Shown piece by piece: positions 1 to 9,089 of a stretch of DNA of 64,000 nt. The notes below the pieces were generated by a model. It saw only the letters and a list, made by a program, of their open reading frames with translations. It ran no database searches and was not told where the DNA came from. How positions within the stretch are numbered: the stretch's first letter is position 1; every line of letters starts with the position of its first letter. Position numbers and translations under genes: made by a program. Origin of the DNA: Lewinellaceae bacterium (GTDB taxonomy: Bacteria; Bacteroidota; Bacteroidia; Chitinophagales; Saprospiraceae); assembly GCA_020636325.1 (NCBI GenBank), contig JACJYC010000003.1:620001-684000 (forward strand). Direction: 5' to 3'.

Positions 1-564
1 CGGCCCGAAGGCCATCCCGGAGATAAACAGCTTCCAGTCCGGTTGTTTCGTCCGCATCAGGCTCAGGGCAATGCCCGTCAACGCCATAATGACGCCCACA
101 ATGCAGAGCTGCCCGAGCTCTACGCCTATATTGAAGGCCAGCAGCTGATACACCAGGTCATGCTCCTCACCCGGAAGCAAGGCCGAACGCAAAAAATTGG
201 AGAATCCCATCCCGTGGATCAGCCCGAATATCAACGGCAGCAGGTACAACATCCACTTTGAACGAAGCCCGCTTCCTTTTGCTTCCGACAACTGCCTGCC
301 GATCGTCACGTTGTACACTGCCGTCAGGCAGATGGTGACGGGGATCAGGAATTCCACCCATTTCGCCGGAAAACGGACGACATCCAGGGCGGCCAGCGCC
401 AGGGTGATCGAATGGCCGACGGTGAAGGCGGTTGCCAGCAGGGCTACCTTTTTCCATTCCGCAGGCCGATAAATGGCGCAAAGTGCAACAATAAACAAGA
501 TGTGGTCGTATCCCTTCAGGTCGGAGATATGCTTGAATCCCAGTTCGAGGTAAATGCCGAACAT
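1..564 (-). CDS. HupE/UreJ family membrane protein (3' end outside window)
   Basis: The reverse strand encodes at least 188 residues of a hydrophobic protein with a HupE/UreJ_2 pattern: an N-terminal segment ending YDHILFIVALCAIY, then TVGHSITLALAAL, then LIFGLIHGMGFSNFL, and several membrane helices. The conserved His/Asp residues (YDH, VGH, IHGMGF) are those expected in a metal-handling membrane permease of this family. The substrate (nickel, cobalt or other) cannot be told. The reading frame is still open at the left edge, so the C-terminus is missing. I chose ATG at 564 because family members start just before the F-x-x-Y-x-x-x-G-F segment. The frame stays open upstream to a GTG at 630, which is a possible longer start. 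Confidence 0.75.
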   Translation of the reverse strand, partial: MFGIYLELGFKHISDLKGYDHILFIVALCAIYRPAEWKKVALLATAFTVGHSITLALAALDVVRFPAKWVEFLIPVTICLTAVYNVTIGRQLSEAKGSGLRSKWMLYLLPLIFGLIHGMGFSNFLRSALLPGEEHDLVYQLLAFNIGVELGQLCIVGVIMALTGIALSLMRTKQPDWKLFISGMAFGP

Positions 565-780
565 GCTGTTTCGGATATTAATGAAGGGTAAAAATAGACC
601 TTGTTCTGTAAAGAAATCAAAAAGAATCACGCCTTAAATTAAAATGAATATTAATTTTTTTAATTTTTCAAGGCATGACCGCTATAATTTATGGAAAGAC
701 CTTATATTTACGGTCGCATACTTTCCCAATCGGTTAAAGGCTTTTCTACATCCACACCTGTTTTGGAAATCTAGGGTTTC

Positions 781-805
781 CCAATACACGCTTATCCCGT
801 ATTGG
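781..805. promoter_or_regulatory. Inverted repeat CCAATAC-N11-GTATTGG upstream of the LTD protein
   Basis: Perfect 7-bp arms lie 33 bp before the ATG at 838, in the 273-bp gap between two divergent genes. The gap is AT-rich (for example 640-670) and holds a weak match to a Bacteroidota -7 box at 713-720 (TATATTTA instead of TATATTTG). It could be an operator or an RNA hairpin in the leader; no function is shown. Confidence 0.25.
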
Positions 806-837
806 CGCTAATCATGTTAAACTATAAACACTAACTT

Positions 838-3672
838 ATGAATCGGTTTTTACCCATCCTATTGTTGTTTACCTTGGGCTCTGCTGCGCTGTTGAAGGCC
901 CAGCCCTTTTCCTGCAGCGACCTGTTCTTTTCCGAGTACGTTGAAGGAAGCGGTTCTGAGAAATACATCGAGATTTACAACCCTACTGCGGATCCGATCG
1001 ATCTGTCGGATTACGTACTGCGGCTCTATTCCAACGGTGCGTCAACTCCGTCCCAATCCGTCAACCTGGGTGTTGCCGGCACGCTGGCCAGCGGCGAAGT
1101 AGTGGTGTTCCGCAACAATTCGGCTACCTTGTACACAGACGGTTTTGTTAACTCAGCGGTCATCAACCACAACGGCAACGACGCCTTTGAGCTGTACAAG
1201 GTCTCTACCGAAGCTTCTGTAGACATCTTCGGCCGCATCGGCAGTGATCCGGGGACTGCCTGGACGGGCGCCGGCGGTTACAGCACGGCCAACAAAACCC
1301 TGCGCCGGAAGGCCGCCGTCGGGAAAGGCGTAACGGTCAACCCTTCAGGTACGGGCATCTCTGCCTTTACCACCCTGACCACTGAATGGGATCTGTTTAA
1401 TCAGGATGATGTTTCCGGCCTGGGATCGCATACCAGCGATTGCATCACCGAACCACCAACCCCGACAGGGTGCAGCGAGCTGTTCATCTCCCAGTATGTT
1501 GAAGGTACCAGCTTCGAAAAATACATAGAGATTTATAATCCCACTTCCGGCCCGATCGACCTATCCAACTACACGCTGGATCTGCACACCAACGGGGCTG
1601 CGGCAGCAAGCACGAGCTCGAGCCTTTCCGCCGGCGGCATGTTGCCCAGCGGCGGCGCAGTGGTGTTCAAGAACTCGCAGGCGGTCGGCTATTCAGGCGG
1701 CTTCGTCATCAGCGCGGTCAACCACAACGGGGACGATGCCTATGCCCTCGTCAGGGTTTCCGACAACACGATCGTGGATATCTTCGGTGTTCTCGGCGAT
1801 GACCCGGGTTCAGCCTGGTCTGACGGCGGCCTTTCTACCATGGATCGCACCCTGCGGCGGAAATCTTCCGTAACCGGCGGGGTAACCACCAATCCTTCAG
1901 GCACCGGGCCGACCGGTTTCGCCACCCTGACTTCCGAATGGGACGGATACCCGACCAACGACGTATCCGGCCTTGGCGCTCATACCAGCGATTGCATCGA
2001 AGTATCCTGCGAGATCGTCTCCATTGCGCTGTCGAATGTCAGCGAATGCGACGGCCAGGGCAGCATCGGCACCGGCGATGACTCGTTCACTGCCGATGTG
2101 ACGGTCACCTTTGCCAATGCACCGGAAGGCGGCTCCCTCGAACTGACGGGCGACGGTTCCGGCAGCGTTTTGGTCAGCAACATTGACTCGCCGACGTCTT
2201 ATACCTTTACCGGCGTAACCATGGCCGCCGACGGCACGCCGATCCAACTGACGGCCAGCTTCTCGGACGAAGGCGCCTGCACCCTGTCCGAACTCGATCT
2301 GGGCACTGCGCCCTCTCCGTGTTCCGTTATCCCGGATTGCGGCGCGCTTTTCTTCTCGGAATACATCGAAGGCAGCGGCAACAACAAGTGCGTGGAGATC
2401 TATAACCCGACCGGCAGCGACATCGACCTCGCTTCCGGCGAATACCAGATCAAAATGTACTTCAACGGCAGCGCGTCTGCCGGCCTGACGATCAACCTGA
2501 CGGGAGTGATCCCCAGCGGCGGAACCTATGTGGTTTGCAACACCGGCTCCACTGCCGACTTCACCTCTCATGCCGACCAGCTTGCCGGCGGCGGTTGGTT
2601 CAACGGCAATGATGCCATTGAGCTCAGCAATGCCGAAGGCGTTCTGGACGTGATCGGCCAGATCGGCAACAGCGATAACTTCGGACCGGACGTTACGCTT
2701 CGCCGCAATTACTCCGTACAGAAAGGCGATAACGACGGATCGGATGCTTTCACTCCGGCCGCTGAATGGACCAGCTTTGCCATCAATACCGCCTGGGGGC
2801 TGGGTTACCACGCCACGGACTGCCAACCGGCTTTACCTGCCGGCTGGAACCCGTACGCGGTCGGTTGCGACGGCACCACGACCTTTGACGACGGCGAATG
2901 GACCCAAACCACCAACTGCGTCAGCCCGGGTGCGCTGGCGGATAACGTGACCTTCTCCTTCCAGGAGTTCTGCGGCAATACCGCCATTTCAGCCACCGTT
3001 GAAGTCGTCGATTATAACGCATCGGCAGGCCTCATGATCCGGGAAAACCTGAGCCCGGGCTCGAAAATGGCCTGGATGTTCCGCCGCCAGGGCAACCTCG
3101 TGTACTGGAAGGTCAGAAGCGCCCAGAACGGGTTAACGTCCATCCTGACCAGGCCGTGGCTGCCGAGCTATAAATACATCAAAATTGAGCGGTCGGGTAA
3201 TTTCTTCTACGGCTATGTCTCCACCAACGGCGTATCCTGGATCAAATTGTTCCAGTCCGTCATCCTGATGAACTCCTGCGGTTATGTCGGTCTGGCTACC
3301 GAAAGCAATGTTTCCACGAATACGGTAACGGCTCATTTCAATGAGGTTATCCTTTCCGGCCAGATCAACCAGTCGCGCGGGGGTAACGATGAGGAAGCGG
3401 CTTCCTTCGACATTGCTCCGCAGAACCTGAACCTGTATCCCAACCCGGCGCAGCACGAGTTGTTCGTAAGCGTCCCGGAGCGGATTCTGGGCAAAGCGCA
3501 GGTGAGCATCGTCGACCTCAACGGCAAAACACTGTATAATACGATTACGGAAGTAGAAGGCGACCGCACGATCCAGCTCGATCTGCAAGGCCTTAACCTC
3601 GTTCCGGGCCTCTACCTCGTACGGGTAGAAAACGGCAGCGAGCAATACATCCAGCGATTCGTTAAGCAATAG
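838..3672 (+). CDS. Secreted T9SS protein with three lamin tail domains (LTD)
   Basis: A 944-residue secreted protein. Residues 1-21 are a signal peptide ending LLKAQ. Three lamin-tail (LTD) domains start near residues 26, 212 and 501; each opens with a version of C-x2-LF-x-S-x-Y-(V/I)-E-G followed by EIYNPT. Between the second and third is an Ig-like stretch (about 390-495). Residues about 665-842 look like a concanavalin-type beta-sandwich. The end (about 863-944, beginning LNLYPNPAQHE) is a type A T9SS sorting domain, so the protein should cross the outer membrane and be anchored or released at the surface. LTD domains in bacteria often sit in surface adhesins or extracellular nucleases; no nuclease motif is seen here, so binding or adhesion is inferred. 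It is monocistronic and ends before a strong hairpin. Confidence 0.85.
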   Translation: MNRFLPILLLFTLGSAALLKAQPFSCSDLFFSEYVEGSGSEKYIEIYNPTADPIDLSDYVLRLYSNGASTPSQSVNLGVAGTLASGEVVVFRNNSATLYTDGFVNSAVINHNGNDAFELYKVSTEASVDIFGRIGSDPGTAWTGAGGYSTANKTLRRKAAVGKGVTVNPSGTGISAFTTLTTEWDLFNQDDVSGLGSHTSDCITEPPTPTGCSELFISQYVEGTSFEKYIEIYNPTSGPIDLSNYTLDLHTNGAAAASTSSSLSAGGMLPSGGAVVFKNSQAVGYSGGFVISAVNHNGDDAYALVRVSDNTIVDIFGVLGDDPGSAWSDGGLSTMDRTLRRKSSVTGGVTTNPSGTGPTGFATLTSEWDGYPTNDVSGLGAHTSDCIEVSCEIVSIALSNVSECDGQGSIGTGDDSFTADVTVTFANAPEGGSLELTGDGSGSVLVSNIDSPTSYTFTGVTMAADGTPIQLTASFSDEGACTLSELDLGTAPSPCSVIPDCGALFFSEYIEGSGNNKCVEIYNPTGSDIDLASGEYQIKMYFNGSASAGLTINLTGVIPSGGTYVVCNTGSTADFTSHADQLAGGGWFNGNDAIELSNAEGVLDVIGQIGNSDNFGPDVTLRRNYSVQKGDNDGSDAFTPAAEWTSFAINTAWGLGYHATDCQPALPAGWNPYAVGCDGTTTFDDGEWTQTTNCVSPGALADNVTFSFQEFCGNTAISATVEVVDYNASAGLMIRENLSPGSKMAWMFRRQGNLVYWKVRSAQNGLTSILTRPWLPSYKYIKIERSGNFFYGYVSTNGVSWIKLFQSVILMNSCGYVGLATESNVSTNTVTAHFNEVILSGQINQSRGGNDEEAASFDIAPQNLNLYPNPAQHELFVSVPERILGKAQVSIVDLNGKTLYNTITEVEGDRTIQLDLQGLNLVPGLYLVRVENGSEQYIQRFVKQ

Positions 3673-3682
3673 AGAAAAGCGT

Positions 3683-3743
3683 TTGCAGTCCTTCAGTTGG
3701 CAGTTGGCGGTAATGCTGCTGACTGCCAACTGAAGGACTGCAA
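3683..3743. repeat. 22-bp perfect inverted repeat, 17-nt loop
   Basis: The arms at 3683-3704 and 3722-3743 are exact reverse complements, giving a very stable hairpin 10 nt after the stop of the LTD gene. No U-tract follows, so it is not a classical intrinsic terminator, though it may stop or protect the mRNA 3' end. The arms are built from short words (TTGCAGTCC, CAGTTGGCAGT) of the simple-word type also seen in hairpins at 15111-15182 and 30679-30751. Confidence 0.7.
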
Positions 3744-3885
3744 CTCCTTAATTAATTAATAACCAGATAATTATATCTATTCTGCTGTTTGAAAGGTTTT
3801 GAGACCACCCCTGTTTGTTAAAATCGCCTCCCGGTGAAAATATTGCGGTGAATCTGCGTTATGTTTCAGAACCCATGACCGCCGT

Positions 3886-4596
3886 ATGATCGCCAGGATT
3901 TCGTTTTCGCTGCTCTTGCTCCTCGTTTGTCTGAGCCTCAAAGCTCAACTGCCCGACCTGCCCACCCGTTATCGCACCGAATTCGGCATTGACATCCTTC
4001 CACTCATTATCCGTGCCGGCGGCGGCGAAATCAATTATTCCGAACTGGAATTGGTGTACAGGGAACTCCAGAAGAGCGGCGACCTGCGCTTCCGGCTCTC
4101 CATCAACAACCGGAATTTTACCGGAAGCAACTTCGTGAGCGCCGAAGAGATCGAGGACAACCAACCCGAAAGCCTTACTTATGTGGAGAATCTCTATGCC
4201 CCGAAAACGGGATTTCTGGCGGGCATCGGCATTTCCAGGAATATGCGCAACAATGTGCTGCCGCTCTACTACGGCCTCGATCTCGGTTTCGGCCTCGCCC
4301 GGGCAGATGTCAATTCCTTTTACAAGACCATCAAACTGACCGGTACCGACCGCGACCTGATCACCACCAATGAAAGCACTTTGCACATTATCGGGTTTAG
4401 TCCGTTTCTGGGCGGCCGCAAAGCCCTGGGCAGGAATATCGGCTTCTTTGTGGAATTTGCCGTGCCGGTTCATTTTCTGATCGGCGAAGTGCCTTACCTG
4501 GATGCCGACCTCAAGCTGAAAGAAAAGCGCTTCCGGGAATTCGAATTGCCCTGGAGCCGGGTCATCAGCGATATCGGCGTTTACATCAGCCTTTGA
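3886..4596 (+). CDS. Secreted protein of unknown function, outer-membrane-barrel-like
   Basis: A 236-residue protein with a clear signal peptide (residues 1-20, ending LSLKAQ). The mature part has alternating hydrophobic strands and Gly/aromatic pairs (YYGLDLGFGLARADV, NIGFFVEFAVPVHFLIGE) typical of small Bacteroidota outer-membrane beta-barrels, and ends VISDIGVYISL, an aromatic-poor but strand-like terminus. I do not recognise a family. It is convergent with the YggS gene, whose stop is 7 bp away, and about 215 bp separates it from the upstream LTD gene, so it is probably transcribed alone. Confidence 0.6.
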   Translation: MIARISFSLLLLLVCLSLKAQLPDLPTRYRTEFGIDILPLIIRAGGGEINYSELELVYRELQKSGDLRFRLSINNRNFTGSNFVSAEEIEDNQPESLTYVENLYAPKTGFLAGIGISRNMRNNVLPLYYGLDLGFGLARADVNSFYKTIKLTGTDRDLITTNESTLHIIGFSPFLGGRKALGRNIGFFVEFAVPVHFLIGEVPYLDADLKLKEKRFREFELPWSRVISDIGVYISL

Positions 4597-4603
4597 AGTT
4601 CCA

Positions 4604-5260
4604 TTAATCCGCTCCTTCAAACAGCAGGGTTCCGATCCTCACCAGGGTGCTGCCTTCCTCCAGCGCGATGCCGTAATCGCCGGACATGCCCATGGAGAGC
4701 TCGCTGAACCGGTCGTTGTCCTTGAAAAAGGCCGACTTCAGGGCCTTGAAAATACCGGCTAATTTTCTGAATTCAGCCCGCACCCGGTCTTCGTCGTCCG
4801 TGAAGGTCGCCATGCCCATCACCCCGCAAACCCGGACGTGGGACAAGCGGCTGAATTCGGCCGACCCCAGCATCGCTTCTGCCGCCGCAAGGTCCGGAAT
4901 CCCGTACTTGGTGTCTTCTTCCGCGATTTTGAACTGCAGCAGGCAATCGATGACCCTGCCGGCGGCCTGTGCGCGCTTGTCGATTTCCTGCAGCAGGCCC
5001 AGGCTGTCAACCGCGTGGATCAGGTGGATGAAATCGGCGATGTATTTGACCTTGTTGGATTGAAGGTGGCCGATCAGGTGCCAGCGGATGTCGGCGGGGA
5101 GGGCTTCCCTGCGTTCCAGCAGGTCCTGAACCCGGTTTTCGGCGAAGTCCCGCTGTCCCTGGTCATAAATGGCCCGGATCTCGGGGATCGTCCGCCTTTT
5201 GGAGACGGCGACGAGTTTGGCGCGGTAGGGTTTGAGCTGGTCCAGAATGGCTGAAAGCAT
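4604..5260 (-). CDS. yggS: YggS/PLPBP family pyridoxal-phosphate homeostasis protein
   Basis: A 218-residue single-domain PLP-binding protein (alanine racemase N-terminal fold, no racemase C-terminal domain). K21 in KLVAVSKRRT is the PLP Schiff-base lysine. RWHLIGHLQSNKVKY, HAVDS and GVMGMATF are family signatures, and the C-terminal SMGMSGDYGIAL is the phosphate-binding segment. The family buffers PLP and affects amino-acid and keto-acid balance; it has no known enzymatic activity. The start at 5260 fits the normal family N-terminus; an in-frame ATG at 5317 would add 19 residues (MGITGQLPIF...) without family resemblance. Confidence 0.93.
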   Translation of the reverse strand: MLSAILDQLKPYRAKLVAVSKRRTIPEIRAIYDQGQRDFAENRVQDLLERREALPADIRWHLIGHLQSNKVKYIADFIHLIHAVDSLGLLQEIDKRAQAAGRVIDCLLQFKIAEEDTKYGIPDLAAAEAMLGSAEFSRLSHVRVCGVMGMATFTDDEDRVRAEFRKLAGIFKALKSAFFKDNDRFSELSMGMSGDYGIALEEGSTLVRIGTLLFEGAD

Positions 5261-5409
5261 AAATTCGGTCAGGTTTGCTTTACGGGCAAATATCGGCAAT
5301 TGCCCGGTGATGCCCAAAAACCCCGACCGGAAACCGGGATGATTTTGATCAATGGGGTGAAATATATTCCGGAAAACGCAGAAATTCGCCCGGCAACGAA
5401 AAGAAGAAA

Positions 5410-5793
5410 ATGAAACACAAGATCCTGAACCTTGCCCTGATCCTCACCTCCCTGATCGGCTACCTGGAATGGGGCGGCGGCAACAGCATGTATTTGTTCC
5501 AGGGCGAACTGGACATAGTCCGCAGGCTGTTCACCGATCCGGGATCCGCCATCCACCCGTTCACGGTGCTGCCGTTATTGGGGCAGCTCCTGCTGCTCAT
5601 TGCCCTGTTCCAAAAAAAGCCGTCCTGGATCCTGACGTTCACCGGCATCGGCCTGATCGGCATCCTGTTGTTCTTCATCCTGTTCATCGGCCTGTTGGGC
5701 CTGAATTTCAGGATACTGCTGTCGAGCCTGCCGTTTGCTGTAGTGGCGGTGTGGGCGGTTGTTTTGTATCGGCGGGAAAAGCGCCGGAAATGA
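5410..5793 (+). CDS. Small integral membrane protein, unknown function
   Basis: A 127-residue protein with about four hydrophobic segments (residues 5-22, 50-66, 72-92 and 98-120) and a basic C-terminus (YRREKRRK), which by the positive-inside rule should be cytoplasmic. No catalytic or binding motif is evident and I do not recognise the family. It is divergent from yggS with about 150 bp between the starts and is followed by a 123-bp gap before the TolB/TPR regulator. Confidence 0.6.
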   Translation: MKHKILNLALILTSLIGYLEWGGGNSMYLFQGELDIVRRLFTDPGSAIHPFTVLPLLGQLLLLIALFQKKPSWILTFTGIGLIGILLFFILFIGLLGLNFRILLSSLPFAVVAVWAVVLYRREKRRK

Positions 5794-5916
5794 GTTTTAC
5801 AGCGATATATCCTGTAAGCAATAAGGGCTGGTTTTCAAAAAAATTGTACATTTTTGCCCTGGGGTGATTCGCTGCGGCTAAATCGACTCCACATTGCCAT
5901 GTATAAATAATCGATA

Positions 5917-7719
5917 TTGGGAACCCTGCGGGCCATAACAGCACCTGACAAGTCCATAGCCGTACTGCCTTTTGTCAACATGAGCGCCGATCCGGACAAT
6001 GAATACTTCAGCGACGGCATTACGGAGGAGATCATCAATGCGTTGACGAGGATACCGCGCCTGAAGGTCATTGCCCGCACTTCATCCTTCGCTTTCAAAA
6101 ATCAAAATATCGACATTCGCACCATCGGCAGGAAACTGGGCGTATCCACCATTCTGGAAGGCAGCGTCCGCAGGGCCAAGAACCGGGTGCGGATCACCGC
6201 CCAGCTCATCAACGCCGGCGACGGCACCCATTTCTGGTCGAAAAACTACAACCGGGAACTGGAGGACATCTTCCATTTGCAGGATGAGATCAGCGAACTC
6301 ATTGCCGACCAGATCCGGGAGAACTTCGGCCACCTGGAACTCCCGCTCTTTCCGCACGCCATCCCCACCAGCAGCATCGAAGCCTATGAATTGCTGATGA
6401 AAGGAAACTATTTCCTGAAGCGAAAAGACTTTGACGACATCAGGCGGGCGTTGGAACTCTTCAAACAGTCCATACAGCTCGACCCTCAATACTCCGAAGC
6501 CTATTCGGCGTTGGGAGAGGCCTATATCCATGCCGCCGGCTTCGGCATGCTGACGACGCGGGAAGCCCATGAACTGGCCCGGCAGGCCGCTGAAAAGGCC
6601 GTTGCGCTAAAGGAGCAAAACGCGCAGGGGCACAAGGTCCTGGCTTTCATCAGGCTGTTCTACGATTGGGACTGGGAACAGGCTTTGGCCGAATACGAAA
6701 AGGCAGTGGCCAACGGCCTCCCGGATCAGAACGAGTTCATCACCTACTATTATATTTTCATTGAAAAGGACTACGACCGCGCCATCCGGGTAGCGCAGAA
6801 GGCCGTTGAAACCGATCCGCTCCATGTCATCACGCATTGGCAACTGGGCCTGGCCTGTTATTTCGCCCGCCGTTTTGAACAGGCGGCCGATGCATTCAGC
6901 GTTGCCCTGGACATTGACCCCGGTTTTGGCGAAGCCCTGCGTTTCAGGGGATTGGTCAGGGGATATCTGGGCCGTTTTGAGGAAGCGCTCAAGGATATTA
7001 ACCAGGCGCTCGAGCTTTCCGGCGGGCAGGGGTTGGCCAATCTGGACCTCCTTGTCGTAAAACTGCTGATGGGCCAAAAAGAAGAAGTGTTGGCGGCCGT
7101 AAACCAAACCGCTTTTGTCGATTCTTCAGATCCCGCATTCCTGTACGCCCTCATGAATAGGCCGGATGAGGCTATTTTCTGGCTGGAAAAAGCTTACGAG
7201 GAACGGTCGGTTATGCTGGTATCCCTGAAGAACTACTGGATCTGGGATAACATCCGGCAAGCCCCTCGTTTTCAGGAAATTTGTGCGCGCATGAATTTTC
7301 CGGCTACCGGGAATTCTCCTGTCGCTGCCGCGCCAGGCGTCAATCCGGACCAGCCCGCCTTGCTCACCGGTAAAGAAACCGCCTATTATCTTGGGGAACT
7401 GGACCGGTGGGTCCGCACGGAAGAACTGTTTGCCGATCCGGCTCTCTCGCTCCGGTCCTTGGCGGAAAAAATGGCCTTGCATCCCAACAAACTGTCGTGG
7501 CTGCTCAATGAGCAAATCGGCAAGAACTTCAATGAATACATCAACGGGTTCCGCCTGGAGGCTTTCAAGGTAAAAGCCCTGGATCCGGCCAACAGTCACC
7601 TCACCCTTTTGGGATTGGCCTATGACAGCGGATTCAACTCAAAGACTGTATTCAATGCCAGTTTTAAGAAAATGGAAGGAATGACGCCCAGAGCCTGGGT
7701 AAAAATGAAGAAGTTTTGA
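5917..7719 (+). CDS. TolB/FlgO-like - TPR - AraC-type HTH fusion regulator
   Basis: A 600-residue predicted soluble regulator. Residues about 12-140 are the TolB/FlgO-like N-terminal domain found in many adenylate-cyclase-like TPR proteins (KSIAVLPFVNMSADPDNEYFSDGITEEI, ILEGSVRRA, THFWSKNYNREL). Residues about 155-400 carry TPR repeats. Residues about 500-600 are an AraC/XylS helix-turn-helix, including LTLLGLAYDSGFNSKTVFNASFKKMEGMTPRAW. A DNA-binding protein that senses a partner through the TPRs is inferred. The start is odd: no ATG is available before residue 26, and TTG at 5917 is the best choice. An in-frame ATG at 5899 ends after three codons (M-Y-K-stop). The gene overlaps the downstream MFS gene and likely controls or couples to it. 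Confidence 0.82.
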   Translation: MGTLRAITAPDKSIAVLPFVNMSADPDNEYFSDGITEEIINALTRIPRLKVIARTSSFAFKNQNIDIRTIGRKLGVSTILEGSVRRAKNRVRITAQLINAGDGTHFWSKNYNRELEDIFHLQDEISELIADQIRENFGHLELPLFPHAIPTSSIEAYELLMKGNYFLKRKDFDDIRRALELFKQSIQLDPQYSEAYSALGEAYIHAAGFGMLTTREAHELARQAAEKAVALKEQNAQGHKVLAFIRLFYDWDWEQALAEYEKAVANGLPDQNEFITYYYIFIEKDYDRAIRVAQKAVETDPLHVITHWQLGLACYFARRFEQAADAFSVALDIDPGFGEALRFRGLVRGYLGRFEEALKDINQALELSGGQGLANLDLLVVKLLMGQKEEVLAAVNQTAFVDSSDPAFLYALMNRPDEAIFWLEKAYEERSVMLVSLKNYWIWDNIRQAPRFQEICARMNFPATGNSPVAAAPGVNPDQPALLTGKETAYYLGELDRWVRTEELFADPALSLRSLAEKMALHPNKLSWLLNEQIGKNFNEYINGFRLEAFKVKALDPANSHLTLLGLAYDSGFNSKTVFNASFKKMEGMTPRAWVKMKKF

Positions 7720-8948
7720 CGGACAGCTCCATACAAAACACCCGGTTCACCGGCTACCAGACCCTGTTGACCTCGCTATTTGTGTTCATTCTATTCACTA
7801 TTGTGGTGGATTATATGACCTTGCCTGCCCTGTCGGCCATCCTGTTGCCCGATCTGAAGCTCACCACAGAACAATTCGGCCTGATCGTCTCGGCGTATGC
7901 ATTCAGTGCGGGCATATCCGGGCTTTTGGCGACCGGTTTTGCGGACAAATACGACAGAAAGCGGCTTTTGTTGGTCTATTACGGCGGTTTCCTGGCCGGC
8001 ATGGTATTGTGCGCGACCGCCGATTCGCTGATCGCCCTTGTGGTTGCCCGCGTAATCTCGGGGCTGTTCGGGGGTGTTGTGGCTTCCGTCTGTTTTGCGG
8101 TCATTTCCGATTTATTCGCGGTTGACTTGCGGGGACGGGTAATAGGTTTTGTACAGATGGCTTTTGCCGGCGGCCAGGTTGCGGGCCTTCCGCTCGCTTT
8201 GTACCTGGCTGCCCGGGCTGAATGGCATAGCGTTTACTGGGCGTTTTTCGGTATGGGTTCCATCATTTTCACCGTTGTTCTGTTCAAGATGAAACCGGTT
8301 GTCGCCCACCTTGCCGTTCAACACAAAGGCGACATCCCGCTCAGGCATTCCCTGCGGCTGTTCGGCCGACGGGACTACTGGGCGGTTTTCCTGAACAACA
8401 TCCTCATTGTGCTCGGCGATGTGATGTTTATGACCTTCGGCTCAGCCTACAGCACCAATAACCTGGGCGTGAGCCTGGAGGACCTTCCGCTGATATTCGG
8501 CATCGGCGGCATTACCACCCTGGTGCTCGGCCCGGTAATCGGCCATCTTTCCGACCGATACGGCAAATTTCGGGTCTTTGCCGCGGGAACGATCCTGGCC
8601 GCCTCCATTGCGGCCGTTTACAGCCGGTCGGGCATAACGCCGCTCTGGCTGGTCGTTGCCTGGCACGTTATCCTCTTTACAGGGATCAACGCCCGCATGA
8701 TCTCCTCCACGGCCCTGACCACCGCTATGCCGGATCAGCGGGACAGGGGCGCTTTCATGGCCCTGGATGCTTCCCTTCAGCAGGTTGCGGGCGGGGTAGC
8801 CGCCGCTGCCGCAGGCCTTCTCGTACGGCAGTCCGCGGACGGCATGATGCTTGGATACCCGTCACTGGGGGCCGTGGTCATCGCGGTTATGCTGATCACT
8901 ATGGGACTGATGCAGCTCATCAACGGGATCATAGCCCGCAAGCGCTGA
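7716..8948 (+). CDS. MFS transporter, translationally coupled to the regulator
   Basis: A 410-residue protein with about 12 transmembrane segments. Major-facilitator motif A is present in both halves: GFADKYDRKRLLL after TM2 and GHLSDRYGKFRVFA in the second half. The substrate is unknown; the drug:H+ antiporter/sugar-efflux-like branch is plausible. The only workable start is TTG at 7716, overlapping the stop of the regulator (TTGA), because the first ATG lies within TM1. This overlap implies translational coupling and a shared function with the TolB/TPR/AraC protein. Confidence 0.85.
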   Translation: MTDSSIQNTRFTGYQTLLTSLFVFILFTIVVDYMTLPALSAILLPDLKLTTEQFGLIVSAYAFSAGISGLLATGFADKYDRKRLLLVYYGGFLAGMVLCATADSLIALVVARVISGLFGGVVASVCFAVISDLFAVDLRGRVIGFVQMAFAGGQVAGLPLALYLAARAEWHSVYWAFFGMGSIIFTVVLFKMKPVVAHLAVQHKGDIPLRHSLRLFGRRDYWAVFLNNILIVLGDVMFMTFGSAYSTNNLGVSLEDLPLIFGIGGITTLVLGPVIGHLSDRYGKFRVFAAGTILAASIAAVYSRSGITPLWLVVAWHVILFTGINARMISSTALTTAMPDQRDRGAFMALDASLQQVAGGVAAAAAGLLVRQSADGMMLGYPSLGAVVIAVMLITMGLMQLINGIIARKR

Positions 8949-9089
8949 GCGCACACCGCCGAACGTTCGGAATCTCACCAAAAGGTACGCAATTACATAT
9001 CAGGACGATTGAGGCGTCTCACCGCCCCATCTTTGCATTGTCAATTCGAGAAAGACAATAAACTTTCATTCACTTAAAAAAACAACATC

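Noticed and set aside
1897..2826. 309-residue reverse-strand open frame
   Set aside because: Antisense to the LTD protein, whose repeats and T9SS tail are clear.
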